Shown here one piece after another: positions 1-7,598 of a DNA stretch of 22,334 nucleotides. Each line of letters starts with the position of its first letter. Position 1 is the stretch's first letter. Below the pieces are notes generated by a model that made no database searches, had not been told where the DNA came from, and saw nothing but the letters and a program-made list of their open reading frames with translations. Source of the DNA: Bdellovibrio sp. (lineage in GTDB: Bacteria; Bdellovibrionota; Bdellovibrionia; Bdellovibrionales; Bdellovibrionaceae); the NCBI GenBank assembly GCA_019104905.1, contig JAHRXB010000194.1, forward strand, positions 1-22,334, given 5' to 3'. The translations under genes and the position numbers were made by a program.

Positions 1-155
1 TCCTCGAGAATCTCTTCCTTGTTGTCATAGTGGAAATAGAGATTACCGGGGCTGATATCCATGGCCTTGGCAATGTGGTTGGTGGTCACGGCGACGACAC
101 CGCTACGATTGAAGAGTTCGATGGAAGTAAGGAGAATTCGTTCTTTGGTCTTCAT
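1..155 (-). CDS. TetR/AcrR-family transcriptional regulator, N-terminal part (runs off the window start)
   Basis: Only the first 51 codons are in the window. They read MKTKERILLTSIELFNRSGV, then a helix-turn-helix region with TTNHIAKAMDISPGNLYFHY. This is the classic TetR DNA-binding domain, in which the GNLYFHY stretch is the recognition helix and is nearly diagnostic for the family. The ligand domain lies outside the window, so the inducer and targets cannot be told. The gene is divergent from the penicillin-binding protein gene, with about 137 bases between the two starts. TetR proteins often repress themselves and a divergent neighbour. The gap holds three GTCT repeats (164, 171, 177) just upstream of the start, but no clear palindrome, so an operator is not called. 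Family assignment is firm; role unknown. Confidence 0.9.
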   Translation of the reverse strand, partial: MKTKERILLTSIELFNRSGVVAVTTNHIAKAMDISPGNLYFHYDNKEEILE

Positions 156-292
156 GTTATTAAGTCTTTAGTCTATGTCTTTTCGAGAGTCACGCAGGAA
201 TAGACCTGAAAAGCGCCTCGGATGTGGCTTTCCGGCGTATTCTTCTGAGAATGGCCTTGAAAGCGTTTAAAAACTGGTGCTACCATAAAATA

Positions 293-1576
293 ATGCGCGC
301 TAAAAACAAATATAAGTTGTTAAAACTATTTGCATTTTCTGGGGCCTCCCTGATCGGGCTCTATTCCCTTATGGGCTTCACGGCTTCCGACAGCCAAGAG
401 GCTCAAGTGCACCAGAAAATAAAATCACAACTCGAGCAACGCACCCAAATCGCCAAGGTCGTTGGCGAAAAAGTTAGATCCAATGAGTTTCCGGAAAAGC
501 TCAAGCTCCCCTGGGATGGAGAGGAAAAGTCCGTCACGCTTAATTACACGCTTGATGAGACCTTGCAAAGTGAGGCCGACCGCCTCCTCAAATCCTATAA
601 GCCCGACTATGGCGCGATCTTTATGATTGATGCCTCTACAGGGGAAGTTTTGGCGATGTCGAGCTTCCAAAGGGACAACCCCCATGCCGCCAACCTCAAT
701 CTTCAAGCGACCTTCCCTGCCGCTTCCGTTTTCAAAGTGGTGACAGCGACGGCGGCCGTCGACAAGGCTGGTGTGACGCCTGAACATAAAATCCGTTACA
801 ACGGCGGCGCCTACACCCTCTATAAAAAGAATGTTCTTTCCGATAAGGTCACTCGTTGGACAAATGTGATCACCCTGAAAGATGCTTTTGCCCGCTCCAT
901 CAATACGGCTTTTGGACGCCTGAGCATTGAGAACTTGCACCCCGAAGACCTGAACGAGTACGCCAACCGTTTTATGTTTAACCAAGAAATTCCCGCCGAC
1001 TTCCCCGTTGAGATGGGTGTTGCCTATGTTCCTCCCGGCAAGGGATTCGAATTGGCAGAGGTGGCTTCTGGATACAACAAGACCAATCGCATGAGCCCCG
1101 TGCAAGGTGCGATGATCGCAGCCTCTGTTGCTAACAATGGCCAAGTTGTGATCCCTTATCTTGTCAGCTCCGTGGAAGATGAAAAGGGCGCGACTTTGTA
1201 TGAAGGCGCTACGCTGACCAATGGAAATATCATGACCAAAGAGTCTGCGGCGAAAGTTCGTGAGCTTATGGAGCAAACCGTGACAGCGGGAACTTCTCGT
1301 CGCTCGTTCCGTCCGATCATGAAGGACCGTAAATTTCGTGAAATCGAAATGGGTGGAAAAACCGGTCACCTGACTGGCGACAACCCTCGCGGACGCGTAG
1401 ACTGGTTTGTCGGCTATGCCCTGGATCAGGAACGAAAAATCGCCGTGGCGGCAATCACGGTGAATAAGAAATTTTGGACCGTAAAATCCGCTCATCTTGG
1501 ACAAAGCATGTTCAGGAAATATTTCGGCCCCGTGGTCTCAAACCAAAAAGGCCGCGTGATTTCTTCCGCCAAATAA
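293..1576 (+). CDS. Single-domain penicillin-binding protein (D,D-transpeptidase)
   Basis: Cell-wall cross-linking enzyme or relative, anchored in the inner membrane and acting in the periplasm. A hydrophobic N-terminal anchor (about residues 8-28) is followed by a linker and a transpeptidase domain with all three penicillin-binding motifs: SVFK (catalytic Ser145), SIN (Ser202) and KTG (Lys356). At 427 residues it has neither a glycosyltransferase domain nor the large class B dimerisation domain, so it is shorter than PBP2, PBP3 or bifunctional PBP1. The frame is open upstream with possible starts at 224 (GTG) and 251. I chose the ATG at 293 because it puts a basic patch directly before the anchor. 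No good ribosome site supports any of the three. It could be a dedicated transpeptidase working with a separate glycosyltransferase. Enzyme class is firm, biological role not. Confidence 0.88.
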   Translation: MRAKNKYKLLKLFAFSGASLIGLYSLMGFTASDSQEAQVHQKIKSQLEQRTQIAKVVGEKVRSNEFPEKLKLPWDGEEKSVTLNYTLDETLQSEADRLLKSYKPDYGAIFMIDASTGEVLAMSSFQRDNPHAANLNLQATFPAASVFKVVTATAAVDKAGVTPEHKIRYNGGAYTLYKKNVLSDKVTRWTNVITLKDAFARSINTAFGRLSIENLHPEDLNEYANRFMFNQEIPADFPVEMGVAYVPPGKGFELAEVASGYNKTNRMSPVQGAMIAASVANNGQVVIPYLVSSVEDEKGATLYEGATLTNGNIMTKESAAKVRELMEQTVTAGTSRRSFRPIMKDRKFREIEMGGKTGHLTGDNPRGRVDWFVGYALDQERKIAVAAITVNKKFWTVKSAHLGQSMFRKYFGPVVSNQKGRVISSAK

Positions 1577-1581
1577 TAGCG

Positions 1582-1610
1582 AACAAACCCTCTTTAGAAG
1601 CGGGTTTGTT
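1582..1610. terminator. Hairpin terminator between convergent genes
   Basis: AACAAACCC (1582-1590) and GGGTTTGTT (1602-1610) form a perfect 9-bp stem with an 11-base loop, followed by TTAAAC. It lies between the stop codons of the penicillin-binding protein gene and the convergent fxsA, so it could serve both strands. The T-tract is short, so efficiency is uncertain. Confidence 0.6.
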
Positions 1611-1630
1611 TAAACTCCGAGGCAAGACGT

Positions 1631-2188
1631 TTAACTCTTGTCGTCCTCATTCTTCTTTTCATGTGTGATTTTTAGCGGAGTCACATCCAAGACGTTACTT
1701 TCATAAACATCACGCTCTTCATGAGTTTCTTGAAATCCCGCACCGTCATCTTTGTATTCGTAATAGCGAAATCCGCCACCCATATTGCCCGCACCAAAAC
1801 CAAAGGGGCCACCAAATTTAAAGTTCGCGGCTCCTTTAGCCACTTGTTTTGCCATGTACACTTTAAAGCGCCACACAGCCAAGTGACGAAGCCCCGGCAG
1901 AAATAAAATAACAGCCAAGACACGCGCAAAGAAGGAGGGAATTAAAAACAAAAGTCCCGACAAAAAGATCGCCCCTGAGTGCAACATCTTCGCTGCCGGC
2001 AACTGACCTCTCATGACCGTGCTTTGCAGGCTCATCAAAGCCATGCGCCCAACGGTTGTGAGAATAATAAATCCTAAAAGGCACGGCAAAAGGTACAGCC
2101 CCAGGGCATTAAGAAAACCCCAATGCTGAGTCGCCATGAAGAAAATCACAATCTCAGCGATCACAAATGGAAAGGGAATAAAAATCAT
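1631..2188 (-). CDS. fxsA: FxsA-family inner-membrane protein
   Basis: FxsA is a small cytoplasmic-membrane protein. In E. coli its overproduction relieves phage T7 exclusion by the F plasmid, but its normal role is not known. The 185-residue product has the family layout: an N-terminal hydrophobic segment (IPFPFVIAEIVIFFMATQHWG), a second at about 27-48, and a paired hydrophobic region at about 70-100 ending LPGLRHLAVWRF. The C-terminal tail is hydrophilic, first Gly/Phe-rich (FKFGGPFGFGAGNMGGGF) and then strongly acidic and charged. The start is fixed by GGGAGG just before ATG 2188. The gene begins 12 bases after the exonuclease III stop codon, so the two are probably co-transcribed. The glycine-rich tail is longer than in the E. 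coli protein. Family assignment is good; function unknown. Confidence 0.85.
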   Translation of the reverse strand: MIFIPFPFVIAEIVIFFMATQHWGFLNALGLYLLPCLLGFIILTTVGRMALMSLQSTVMRGQLPAAKMLHSGAIFLSGLLFLIPSFFARVLAVILFLPGLRHLAVWRFKVYMAKQVAKGAANFKFGGPFGFGAGNMGGGFRYYEYKDDGAGFQETHEERDVYESNVLDVTPLKITHEKKNEDDKS

Positions 2189-2200
2189 AGACCTCCCTTA

Positions 2201-2971
2201 TTAAAGATCTAAAGTGGCAACCACTGGGCAGTGGTCCGAACCTTCAACTTGGTCAAGAATATCTGCTGAAGACAGATATTTCTCAAGACCTTTTGAGACA
2301 CAGATGTAATCAATCCGCCATCCACGATTGGAGATGCGAGCCAATTGTCGATAATCCCACCAAGAGTAACGCTTCGCTTCGGTTGGCTTAAAATAACGGA
2401 AGGTGTCGATGAATCCCATCTCCAGAAAACTATCAAACCAAGCTCGCTCTTCGGGAAGAAAACCGCTTTCCTTAGACAAACGAATGGGGTCAAAAACATC
2501 AATATTCTCATGGGCAACATTATAGTCGCCCACCACCACAATCTCACGTCCTGTTTTTAACTTATCTTTCAGATGCAGACTCAAATCTTTTAAAAACTGT
2601 TGTTTGAAGTTGTGGCGCTCCAAACCCGATCCCCCATTTGGAAAGTAGATGTTGTACAAATCAAAGGGCCCATGATCGGACATCACGATGCGCCCCTCTG
2701 ATTCGTACTCAGGAATGTCGGCAAAATTGAATTGAACTTTGTTAGGCTCTTGATTCACGAAAGTCGCCACGCCCGAATATCCTTTGCGGGCGGCAGAAGA
2801 CCAGTAAGAGTTTTCCCAGCGCAGTTTACGGACCTCGGACTCGACCTGATCAATGTGAGCCTTTGTTTCTTGAACACAGAAAATATCTGGCTTTTCTGTG
2901 TTCACAAAATCCATCAGGCCTTTCTTATAGCAGGCCCTAATTCCATTCACATTCCAAGAGATGATTTTCAC
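2201..2971 (-). CDS. xth: Exodeoxyribonuclease III / AP endonuclease (ExoIII-ExoA family)
   Basis: DNA repair nuclease that cuts at abasic sites and trims 3' blocking groups after oxidative damage. The 256-residue protein has the endonuclease/exonuclease/phosphatase fold motifs in order: SWNVNGIRA (Asn7), CVQETK (metal-ligand Glu35), YNIYFPNGG, GDYNVAHE (catalytic Asp and Asn), WRIDYI, and the terminal SDHCPV with the catalytic Asp-His pair. The WNVNG, QETK and GDYNVA forms fit the ExoIII/ExoA branch. The frame is open upstream to 3025, but I choose the GTG at 2971: AAGGAG lies five bases before it, and the protein then begins exactly at the conserved KIISWNVNG. It is divergent from a peroxiredoxin, which fits a shared oxidative-stress role, and is followed by fxsA. 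Confidence 0.95.
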   Translation of the reverse strand: MKIISWNVNGIRACYKKGLMDFVNTEKPDIFCVQETKAHIDQVESEVRKLRWENSYWSSAARKGYSGVATFVNQEPNKVQFNFADIPEYESEGRIVMSDHGPFDLYNIYFPNGGSGLERHNFKQQFLKDLSLHLKDKLKTGREIVVVGDYNVAHENIDVFDPIRLSKESGFLPEERAWFDSFLEMGFIDTFRYFKPTEAKRYSWWDYRQLARISNRGWRIDYICVSKGLEKYLSSADILDQVEGSDHCPVVATLDL

Positions 2972-3006
2972 AGATTCTCCTTGAGTTTCCACCCCATCGG
3001 GGGCAT

Positions 3007-3018
3007 CTATAAATAACA
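3007..3018. promoter_or_regulatory. Probable shared core promoter region for xth and the peroxiredoxin gene
   Basis: The 67-base gap between the two divergent starts contains one AT-rich block, CTATAAATAACA. TATAAA reads as a -10 box toward the peroxiredoxin gene, and TATTTATAG on the other strand reads as one toward xth. No convincing -35 boxes are seen. The assignment rests on position and composition only. Confidence 0.4.
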
Positions 3019-3038
3019 GATTCAAGGAGACAGTGTCT

Positions 3039-3566
3039 ATGCCAATGATTAACCAACCCGCCCCCCTTTTCTCAGCTCAAGCCGTTTTTGATGGCGGAGA
3101 AGTTAAAGATATTTCTTTGAATGATTACAAAGGAAAATGGGTCGTTTTGTTTTTCTATCCGTTGGATTTTACCTTCGTGTGTCCCACTGAATTGACTCAA
3201 TTTCGCGAACACATCAAAGATTTTGTAAATGCGGGAGCTGTGGTAATCGCCTGCAGCGTGGACTCCGTTCACTCTCATAAACGCTGGTTGCGCGATGATC
3301 TTGGAAATTTGGGTTACCCTCTCCTTTCAGATCTGACAAAAAGAATTGCGCGCGATTACGGGGTGCTTATTGAAGATCGTGGTATCGCCACTCGCGGAAC
3401 CTTCATTATCGATCCCGATCAAAAGCTGCAGTACATGGGCATTCACAACACCTCTGTGGGCCGTGATGCCAAAGAGATCTTGCGCGTCCTTCAAGGTTGC
3501 CAGTCTGGTGAACTTTGCCAAGCTGGATGGAAAAAAGGCGACGGTCACATTACGCCTCTGAAGTAG
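3039..3566 (+). CDS. 2-Cys peroxiredoxin (AhpC/Prx1 type)
   Basis: Thiol peroxidase that reduces hydrogen peroxide and organic peroxides in the cytoplasm. The peroxidatic cysteine is Cys48 in the signature FYPLDFTFVCPTEL. The C-terminal resolving cysteine lies in SGELCQAGWKKG, where most family members have VCPAGW. A further nearby cysteine (LQGCQSG) is present. The 175-residue length is a little short for the AhpC/Prx1 class, which usually has 185-200. Possible starts are GTG 3033, ATG 3039 and ATG 3045. AAGGAGA at 3024-3030 best fits ATG 3039. The gene lies divergent to exonuclease III, and the next gene starts two bases after its stop. The cognate reductase (AhpF or thioredoxin) is not in the window. 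Confidence 0.93.
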   Translation: MPMINQPAPLFSAQAVFDGGEVKDISLNDYKGKWVVLFFYPLDFTFVCPTELTQFREHIKDFVNAGAVVIACSVDSVHSHKRWLRDDLGNLGYPLLSDLTKRIARDYGVLIEDRGIATRGTFIIDPDQKLQYMGIHNTSVGRDAKEILRVLQGCQSGELCQAGWKKGDGHITPLK

Positions 3567-3568
3567 TC

Positions 3569-4735
3569 ATGGCAGCGAAAGAGGATTTCATACAGCAACT
3601 TCGCACGACATTTCCGGGGCTTCAACAAAAGCCCCTTGAAGATATTGTATCAGAAAATCTTATTTCGCCCTTCACGATTCAGTTACCTACATCCGTTCTT
3701 CAACAAGCTCAAAATATTGTATCCTTGCTATTTTCTTTGCGAGAAAAAGTTTCGTATCAAGAACACTATCGTTCGTTGATTGAAGAAAAAGGTCTGCGCG
3801 ATCCCGGAAATAAGTCCATCATGATGAGCTATGACTTTCATTTGGACGAAAATAAAAATCTCAAGCTGATTGAAATCAACACCAACGCAGCCTTTTTAGT
3901 TTTAGGACACCAACTGTATGCCATGAAGGGACACCCCCTGCCGGTTCCTGATTTTTCATTGGCAGAAATTGGCGACAGTATCCGCACCGAACTTCGCCTG
4001 CAGGGAAAAGAACCTGCCAAAGATCTTAAAATCGCCATCACGGACGAGGCCCCGTCTCAGCAGCGTCTTTATGTTGAATTCTTGGTCTTTCAGGAGCTCT
4101 TTAAATCCTTTGGATGGGATTCTCGAATCTTGGATTACCGCGAACTCTTTCAGGACTTTCAGCCTGAATTTATTTACAATCGCTATACGGACTTCTTCTT
4201 AACAGAACCCTCCAGCGCGCAGCTTCGCCAAAAATTTTTGAATCGGGATGTTTGTTTGTCTCCCAATCCTTACGAGTATTTACTTTTGGCGGATAAGCAA
4301 CGCTTGATTGATTGGGTTCAACCTGGATTCCTGGAATCCCAAGGTTTTGCAGGGGACGAGCTGTCCCAGCTTCGTCAATGTTTGCCTCTGTCTTATGATC
4401 TTTGCCCTGCACAGGCCGATGAAATTTGGTCTCTCAGAAAGAAGCTTTTCTTTAAACCCAAGAATGCCTTTGGCTCCAAACAGTCTTACAAAGGCTCCTC
4501 CATCAGTCGCAAAGCCTTTGATGAGCTTCTCAATGAGGGAACGATCGCCCAAGAGTACATTGCCGCCCCAGAACAGACTTTTGAGACTCCTGAGGGGCCG
4601 CAAAGCTTTAAATTTGATTTACGTTGTTATGCCTATCAAGGACGCCTGCAACTGGTGATTGCCCGCCTTTACCAGGGACAAGTCACAAATTTGCGAACCC
4701 CTTACGGCGGGTTCGCAACCACGCACTTCACTTAA
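3569..4735 (+). CDS. ATP-grasp-like protein of unknown substrate
   Basis: I do not recognise a named family, but the 388-residue protein looks like the ATP-grasp superfamily, enzymes that use ATP to join a carboxylate to an amine or similar nucleophile. Supporting pieces, in order, are MMSYDFHLDENKNLKLIEIN at about 90-110, a central alpha/beta region ending SPNPYEYLLLADKQRLIDW, then LFFKPKNAFGSKQSYKGSSI (lysine and glycine-rich, like an ATP-binding loop), IAQEYIAAPEQTF, FKFDLRCYAYQGRL and RLYQGQVTNLRTPYGGF. The last two resemble the metal-binding Asp/Asn part of ATP-grasp folds. It begins two bases after the peroxiredoxin stop with no strong ribosome site, so translation is probably coupled. 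A thiol or peptide ligase role would fit that neighbour but is only inference. Confidence 0.65.
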   Translation: MAAKEDFIQQLRTTFPGLQQKPLEDIVSENLISPFTIQLPTSVLQQAQNIVSLLFSLREKVSYQEHYRSLIEEKGLRDPGNKSIMMSYDFHLDENKNLKLIEINTNAAFLVLGHQLYAMKGHPLPVPDFSLAEIGDSIRTELRLQGKEPAKDLKIAITDEAPSQQRLYVEFLVFQELFKSFGWDSRILDYRELFQDFQPEFIYNRYTDFFLTEPSSAQLRQKFLNRDVCLSPNPYEYLLLADKQRLIDWVQPGFLESQGFAGDELSQLRQCLPLSYDLCPAQADEIWSLRKKLFFKPKNAFGSKQSYKGSSISRKAFDELLNEGTIAQEYIAAPEQTFETPEGPQSFKFDLRCYAYQGRLQLVIARLYQGQVTNLRTPYGGFATTHFT

Positions 4736-4745
4736 GCACGCCGGA

Positions 4746-5369
4746 TTATAAAGTTCTTCCGATCGCATCATAGCGAATAGAAAGATATTGAGTAATATCT
4801 CCCTCTTTTTTGACCAGCAAAAGTTCGTACTCATCATGAGAGCGCTGATAGACTTTATAGAAGGCTCCCGTGCTTTTCATCCAATCTTCCAAGTTTTGTT
4901 TTTCTTGAAACGAGGGACTTTTAAGGTTCCAGAAAGAGAACTTGCTTCCCTCCGTCATCATTTGAAACTGCCACAGACTTTGGCCTACACGGGGTTTCTT
5001 GTGGGTATCAATCAAAGTCGGCGCCAGTAAGGAAAAACGCTCTTTGATCTCTTGACCGGCGGTCCCGCAAAGGACTTGAGAGTCCGAGGATCTTTGCAGG
5101 AAGGACTGATGGCCATGAAGTTTCACGGGTTCTCCCTTTTGGCTGCCTTCGATGTAGAACTCGGCCTCACGCGCGACCAAAACAGTTTCCGGCAAGCGTG
5201 AAAGGGTGCCGACAAAGTCATTGCGCATCTCTGTAAGAAACTCTGGGCGCCCTTCACAGGCTGGCGCCGAACTGAACTGTGGCTGCAGCAAGCGGCCGGA
5301 GGGTTGTTGCTTCACTGCGAAGGAACTTGTCGAAAGAAGCACCAGAAGTAAAAAGCCAGATGTTTTCAT
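4746..5369 (-). CDS. Secreted protein of unknown function
   Basis: The 207-residue product starts with a clear Sec signal peptide, MKTSGFLLLVLLSTSSFA, probably cut after FA. The mature part has two cysteines (PACEGRP and VLCGTAG) that could form a disulfide, and it is otherwise hydrophilic with mixed charge and several aromatic residues toward the end. I see no known domain. The start is well supported: AAGGGGATT precedes ATG 5369. The gene is convergent with the ATP-grasp-like gene (10 bases between stops) and divergent from the SelO-like gene, so it is probably transcribed alone. Likely a periplasmic or exported protein; no function is proposed. Confidence 0.75.
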   Translation of the reverse strand: MKTSGFLLLVLLSTSSFAVKQQPSGRLLQPQFSSAPACEGRPEFLTEMRNDFVGTLSRLPETVLVAREAEFYIEGSQKGEPVKLHGHQSFLQRSSDSQVLCGTAGQEIKERFSLLAPTLIDTHKKPRVGQSLWQFQMMTEGSKFSFWNLKSPSFQEKQNLEDWMKSTGAFYKVYQRSHDEYELLLVKKEGDITQYLSIRYDAIGRTL

Positions 5370-5494
5370 TGAATCCCCTTATTTTGTCCAGTCTAGTATT
5401 CGGCAGAAGTTTTTTAGGGCTTAATATTAAAGTGCAGGCTTGGTCTGCCGATATGAAGAGTGTCTCATTTTTCTACAAGGAGTGTGGAAGCATC

Positions 5495-7351
5495 ATGACG
5501 ATGAAACACAGCGGCGCCCGAAAGCTCAAAGAAGTGACGAACTTTTATTCGTCTTTTGAACAACTCAATGGTGTGCACCCTTGGATGGACGCCGTCAAAG
5601 ATGGCTACGTCTCCTACCGAGTTCGAGCCCTGCAAACAGGTAAAGTCGCTTACTTTAACTTCATTCTCGCAAAAGAGATGGGACTGATTCCTCCTGATCA
5701 CCCTCATCAAATGACGGAAGATCTTGAAAGCAAGTTGATTGAAACTTTCTCAATACAAATCATCAACGAATACGATGAACTCTCTAATCGCCGCATTGAC
5801 CCTGATACCATTCGTCCTCATCGTTATATGGCGACCCGCTATCTGCAACTGCAACATGCAAACAAACAAGGAAAGACCTCCGGCGACGGACGGGGGATTT
5901 GGAACGGCACCGTTTATCATCGTGGTTTGACCTGGGATGTGTCCAGTCGTGGGACTGGAGTCACGTGCCTCGCTCCAGGAGCCGTGGCCGCGCAAAAGCC
6001 TCTTAAAACCGGTGGCACTGAATTTGGTTACGGCTGTGGCCTGGCTGAAATTGATGAACTTCTTGCCGCCTCCATTCTTGCCGAAGTGATGCATCTTCAA
6101 GGTCTGCGCACGGAACGGGTTCTTTGTGTTATTGACCTCGGAAAAGGTTATGGCATCGGTGTCAGAGCCGCGCCAAACCTGATCCGCCCCGCTCATCTAT
6201 TCCTTTATCTGAAACAGGAAAAATACGAGTCGCTGAAAGCAGCGACGGACTACCTCATTGATCGCCAGGTTTCTAATAAAGTCTGGAACATCACGGCTAA
6301 AGGGAACGCAAAATACGACGAGCTGCTGAGCTGTATTTGCAATTCTTTCGGTGAATTCACAGCGCAACTGGATATTGACTATATTTTTGCGTGGTTGGAT
6401 TGGGACGGCGATAATGTTCTCGCCGACGCCGGAATCATAGATTACGGCAGTGTTCGTCAATTCGGCATTCGTCACGATAAGTATCGTTACGACGATGTTG
6501 AAAGATTTTCTACAAATCTCAACGAACAAAAGCAAAAGGCTCGTTTGATCGTGCAAGTTTTTGCACAAATGGTGGACTATCTTAAAACCAAGAAGAAAAA
6601 AGCTCTGCGTGAGTTTGCGCGACATCCTCAGGTCGAAAGATTCAATGAGGTGTTTGATCAAAAACGTGCAGAAAGACTGCTCTACCGTATGGGCTTCAAC
6701 GAAACTCAACGCAATCATATCTTTGCGCAAAAAGATCTGTTTGCCCGTTTTGATAAGGAGTTCTCGTTCTTTGAAAGAGCTAAAGTCAGCGGCAACACGG
6801 AAAAGGTGGCTGATGGTGTGAATCACCCCGCTCTTTACAATATGCGCTCTATCTTACGTGAGTATCCCAAGTTCTTAAATGAAAGCCCTCTGCCGTTTGA
6901 AAAACGCTGGATGACGGAGAACTCCTTCTTTAAAACTATTCTTTCAAGCTTTGCAAAATCCCGCGATGCACGCATGGGCGAAAAACAACGCCGCCATATC
7001 GAGTCTTTCCAACAGCTCTATCGCGAGTTGGTTCTTTGTGCTGCTGGCAAACAAAAACCCGAGAGCCTTCTTAAAGGCATTTGCGAACGGGCGGAAAAGT
7101 TGAACTCTGAAAAGCGCATCACTGGCAACGCTCTGATTGAGATGGTGGAAGAAATCATCACTGAAAAGAAAAAGGGCTTGTCCATGGATCAGATTCAAAA
7201 AATCGTGGATCGTTTGGTCTATGAAAATAACGGAATGCCCGAGATGCCGGTCAGCCGCTATTATCGCGACTTACAAAACACCCCCGCCGTCAAAATGGAT
7301 CTCTACGCAAAGCTGTTAAGCCTCGTCGAAGAAAACAGCGAATCCATCTAA
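5495..7351 (+). CDS. Divergent SelO/YdiU-like pseudokinase (possible protein AMP-transferase)
   Basis: SelO proteins have a kinase fold but bind ATP upside-down and transfer AMP to proteins. Matching landmarks here, in order, are: SGDGRGIWNGTV followed by WDVSSRGTGVTCLAPG (SelO: GDGRA.LGE.. then LQLKGAGPTPYSR); FGYGCGLAEIDELLAASILA with EVMHLQGLRTERVL (SelO: RSSIREFLxSEAMHxLGIPTTRAL); RAAPNLIRPA (SelO: RVAxSHIRFG); and LDWDGDNVLADAGIIDYGS (SelO: MNTDNxSxxxxTIDYGP). The metal and catalytic residues Asp306, Asn307 and Asp316 are therefore present, but the usual lysine of LKGAG is Arg152. The C-terminal 250 residues look helical and specific to this protein. At 618 residues it is longer than typical SelO. 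Start: ATG 5495 after AAGGAG and GGAAG; ATG 5501 is possible. Superfamily fairly sure, activity unproven. Confidence 0.72.
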   Translation: MTMKHSGARKLKEVTNFYSSFEQLNGVHPWMDAVKDGYVSYRVRALQTGKVAYFNFILAKEMGLIPPDHPHQMTEDLESKLIETFSIQIINEYDELSNRRIDPDTIRPHRYMATRYLQLQHANKQGKTSGDGRGIWNGTVYHRGLTWDVSSRGTGVTCLAPGAVAAQKPLKTGGTEFGYGCGLAEIDELLAASILAEVMHLQGLRTERVLCVIDLGKGYGIGVRAAPNLIRPAHLFLYLKQEKYESLKAATDYLIDRQVSNKVWNITAKGNAKYDELLSCICNSFGEFTAQLDIDYIFAWLDWDGDNVLADAGIIDYGSVRQFGIRHDKYRYDDVERFSTNLNEQKQKARLIVQVFAQMVDYLKTKKKKALREFARHPQVERFNEVFDQKRAERLLYRMGFNETQRNHIFAQKDLFARFDKEFSFFERAKVSGNTEKVADGVNHPALYNMRSILREYPKFLNESPLPFEKRWMTENSFFKTILSSFAKSRDARMGEKQRRHIESFQQLYRELVLCAAGKQKPESLLKGICERAEKLNSEKRITGNALIEMVEEIITEKKKGLSMDQIQKIVDRLVYENNGMPEMPVSRYYRDLQNTPAVKMDLYAKLLSLVEENSESI

Positions 7352-7371
7352 AAGGTACGCCGTACCTTTTT
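7350..7371 (+). terminator. Rho-independent terminator of the SelO-like gene
   Basis: AAAAGGTAC (7350-7358), a three-base loop GCC, and GTACCTTTT (7362-7370) form a 9-bp stem running into a T-tract. It overlaps the stop codon of the upstream gene. Confidence 0.75.
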
Positions 7372-7501
7372 GAAGTGCGGCGCAGCGGGTGTCCGCCTTG
7401 AGAGCGAGAAGGTTTGGCTTTTGTCGTTGTGAAACTTTTGCACTCAAAATCACACTCAAAGCCCCTCTCATTGAGTGGCTTCTTCGTTCTAACAAATGCA
7501 T

Positions 7502-7592
7502 CTCAACCCCAGGGGTGTATTTTGGACCCCCTCCGTTGAGTTCACCCCAAGAAAGGATTAGAACCTCCCCTCTAATTCAATCTAGAAAAGGT
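7502..7592 (+). promoter_or_regulatory. Possible structured leader upstream of trhP
   Basis: The 247-base gap before trhP ends in two predicted hairpins. The first is nested: CTCAAC (7502-7507) with GTTGAG (7535-7540) outside, and GGGGT (7512-7516) with ACCCC (7526-7530) inside. The second is ATTAGA (7557-7562) with TCTAAT (7571-7576), whose loop ACCTCCCC contains ACCT, complementary to AGGT of the ribosome site AAAAGGTG (7585-7592). The rest of the gap shows nothing clear. Structure is by eye; no known riboswitch class is recognised. Confidence 0.3.
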
Positions 7593-7598
7593 GATGGG

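Noticed and set aside
286..291. TAAAAT as a -10 box for the penicillin-binding protein gene
   Set aside because: It sits immediately before the best start codon (293), so a transcript from it would begin after the start.
425..1504. Long open frame (359 codons) on the minus strand
   Set aside because: It lies fully within the penicillin-binding protein gene, which has clear catalytic motifs; the minus-strand product has no recognisable domain and is an antisense shadow.
2976..3030. Nine-base inverted repeat TCTCCTTGA / TCAAGGAGA between xth and the peroxiredoxin gene
   Set aside because: Each arm is simply the ribosome-binding site of one of the two divergent genes, so the symmetry is expected and not a sign of an operator.
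4692..4717. Perfect 9-base inverted repeat TGCGAACCC / GGGTTCGCA that looks like a terminator stem
   Set aside because: It lies inside the end of the ATP-grasp-like coding region (codons for LRTPYGGFAT) and has no T-run after it, so a terminator is not supported.
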